The notes below the pieces were generated by a model. The model was given only the letters and a program-made list of their open reading frames with translations, searched no databases and had not been told where the DNA came from. Below are positions 4,636-5,008 of a DNA stretch of 5,008 nt, in pieces (positions within the stretch are counted from its first letter, which is position 1; the number at the start of each line of letters is the position of its first letter). Where the stretch lies: NCBI GenBank assembly GCA_017537515.1, contig JAFYKO010000009.1:1-5008 (forward strand), written 5' to 3'. This stretch comes from Clostridia bacterium. GTDB taxonomy: Bacteria; Bacillota; Clostridia; Christensenellales; UBA1242. Position numbers and translations under genes: made by a program.

Positions 4636-5008
4636 ATGGAAGAAATAGAAAAAATTGCAGAGTATATTTACAATCGTGAACCTATTTTTCATCACAGGGA
4701 ATTCACAAATTGTCGAGCGGACGTCGAAAGCGAAACAACTGAAGGCTACTTTGAAATAAGTGCAAGCGGATGTGATTATTCTCGTGAATTCGTTCTTGAT
4801 TATTTGGAACAACGCTACGCAGAAGAAGATGAGGACGATTTTACAAAAGATAACTGGCGAGTGGAGGATTTTTCTTTAAAAGTTCTTGCACCATCGCTTT
4901 ACCTAGTCAACTACACATTGTATGGACAAGGGCGAATAACCAAGCGTGGCGAAATCTGGAAAGGTGATTTGGAAAACGGGCTAAAAGTTATGTACCACCA
5001 AGGAACGA
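4636..5008 (+). CDS. DUF4440 (NTF2/SnoaL-like) domain protein, 3' end cut by window edge
   Basis: An ATG at 4636 preceded by AAAGGAG (4624-4630, spacer 5) opens a frame that runs off the right edge: 124 complete codons and no stop. The sequence begins MEEIEKIAEYIYNREPIFHH and carries landmarks of DUF4440 proteins: REPIFHHREF at 14-23, FEISASG at 39-45 (relatives WEVGASG), YSREFVLDYLEQRY at 48-61, VLAPSLYLVNYTL at 80-92, RGEIWKG at 102-108 and the closing YHQGT at 120-124. In this family YHQGT lies just before the C-terminus, so only a few residues are probably missing. DUF4440 proteins adopt the NTF2-like cone fold that can bind small ligands; most have no known reaction. It is acidic (EEDEDDF at 63-69), with no signal peptide. 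Translation is likely coupled to the transglutaminase-like gene 15 bases upstream. Reading the family is from recalled pattern, not a search. Confidence 0.88.
   Translation, partial: MEEIEKIAEYIYNREPIFHHREFTNCRADVESETTEGYFEISASGCDYSREFVLDYLEQRYAEEDEDDFTKDNWRVEDFSLKVLAPSLYLVNYTLYGQGRITKRGEIWKGDLENGLKVMYHQGT

Overview
The window looks like chromosome from a low-GC Firmicutes (Bacillota) bacterium, probably gut-associated. The genes are AT-rich, the promoters are sigma-A type (TTGACA/TATAAT-like), the Shine-Dalgarno sites are purine-rich, the intrinsic terminators end in long T runs, and the tRNA encodes its own CCA. The surface protein combines an InlB B-repeat with DUF285 repeats, a pairing common in gut Clostridia and Bacilli and in mollicutes. 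TGA is used as a stop and Trp is encoded by TGG, so the standard bacterial code fits. The exact lineage cannot be fixed from the sequence. All confident genes are on the + strand.

Layout. (1) 2-1513: the 3' part of a large BspA/DUF285-type repeat protein, cut by the left edge, with ten exact 26-residue repeats and a strong terminator. (2) 1562-1770: a GC-rich, hairpin-dense non-coding block (about 75% GC in its first part), with a G-quadruplex motif, two short GGTGGC hairpins and a second terminator. It stands out sharply from its surroundings and is probably a dispersed repeat. (3) 1818-2225: a small acidic protein I do not recognise. (4) 2336-3484: a divergent MGDG-synthase/UgtP-like glycolipid glycosyltransferase with its own near-consensus promoter and a terminator that begins inside the coding end. 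(5) 3632-3950: a consensus-type promoter, tRNA-Leu(UAG), then about 170 bases of heavily structured RNA with a terminator, a competing long inverted repeat, a large interrupted hairpin and a near-copy of the first terminator. (6) 3997-5008: a two-gene operon with an extended -10 promoter, encoding a cytoplasmic transglutaminase-like protein with a complete Cys-His-Asp set and a DUF4440 (NTF2-like) protein cut by the right edge.

The genes do not form one obvious pathway. They read as separate transcription units: surface display, an unknown small protein, membrane glycolipid synthesis, tRNA-Leu, and a small transglutaminase-like/DUF4440 operon. The points most worth a second look are the GC-rich hairpin block, the competing structures after the tRNA, the TTG 'start' of the glycosyltransferase that is really a -35 box, and the uncharacterised transglutaminase-like/DUF4440 pair. 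I found no CRISPR array, transposase, integrase or defence system.
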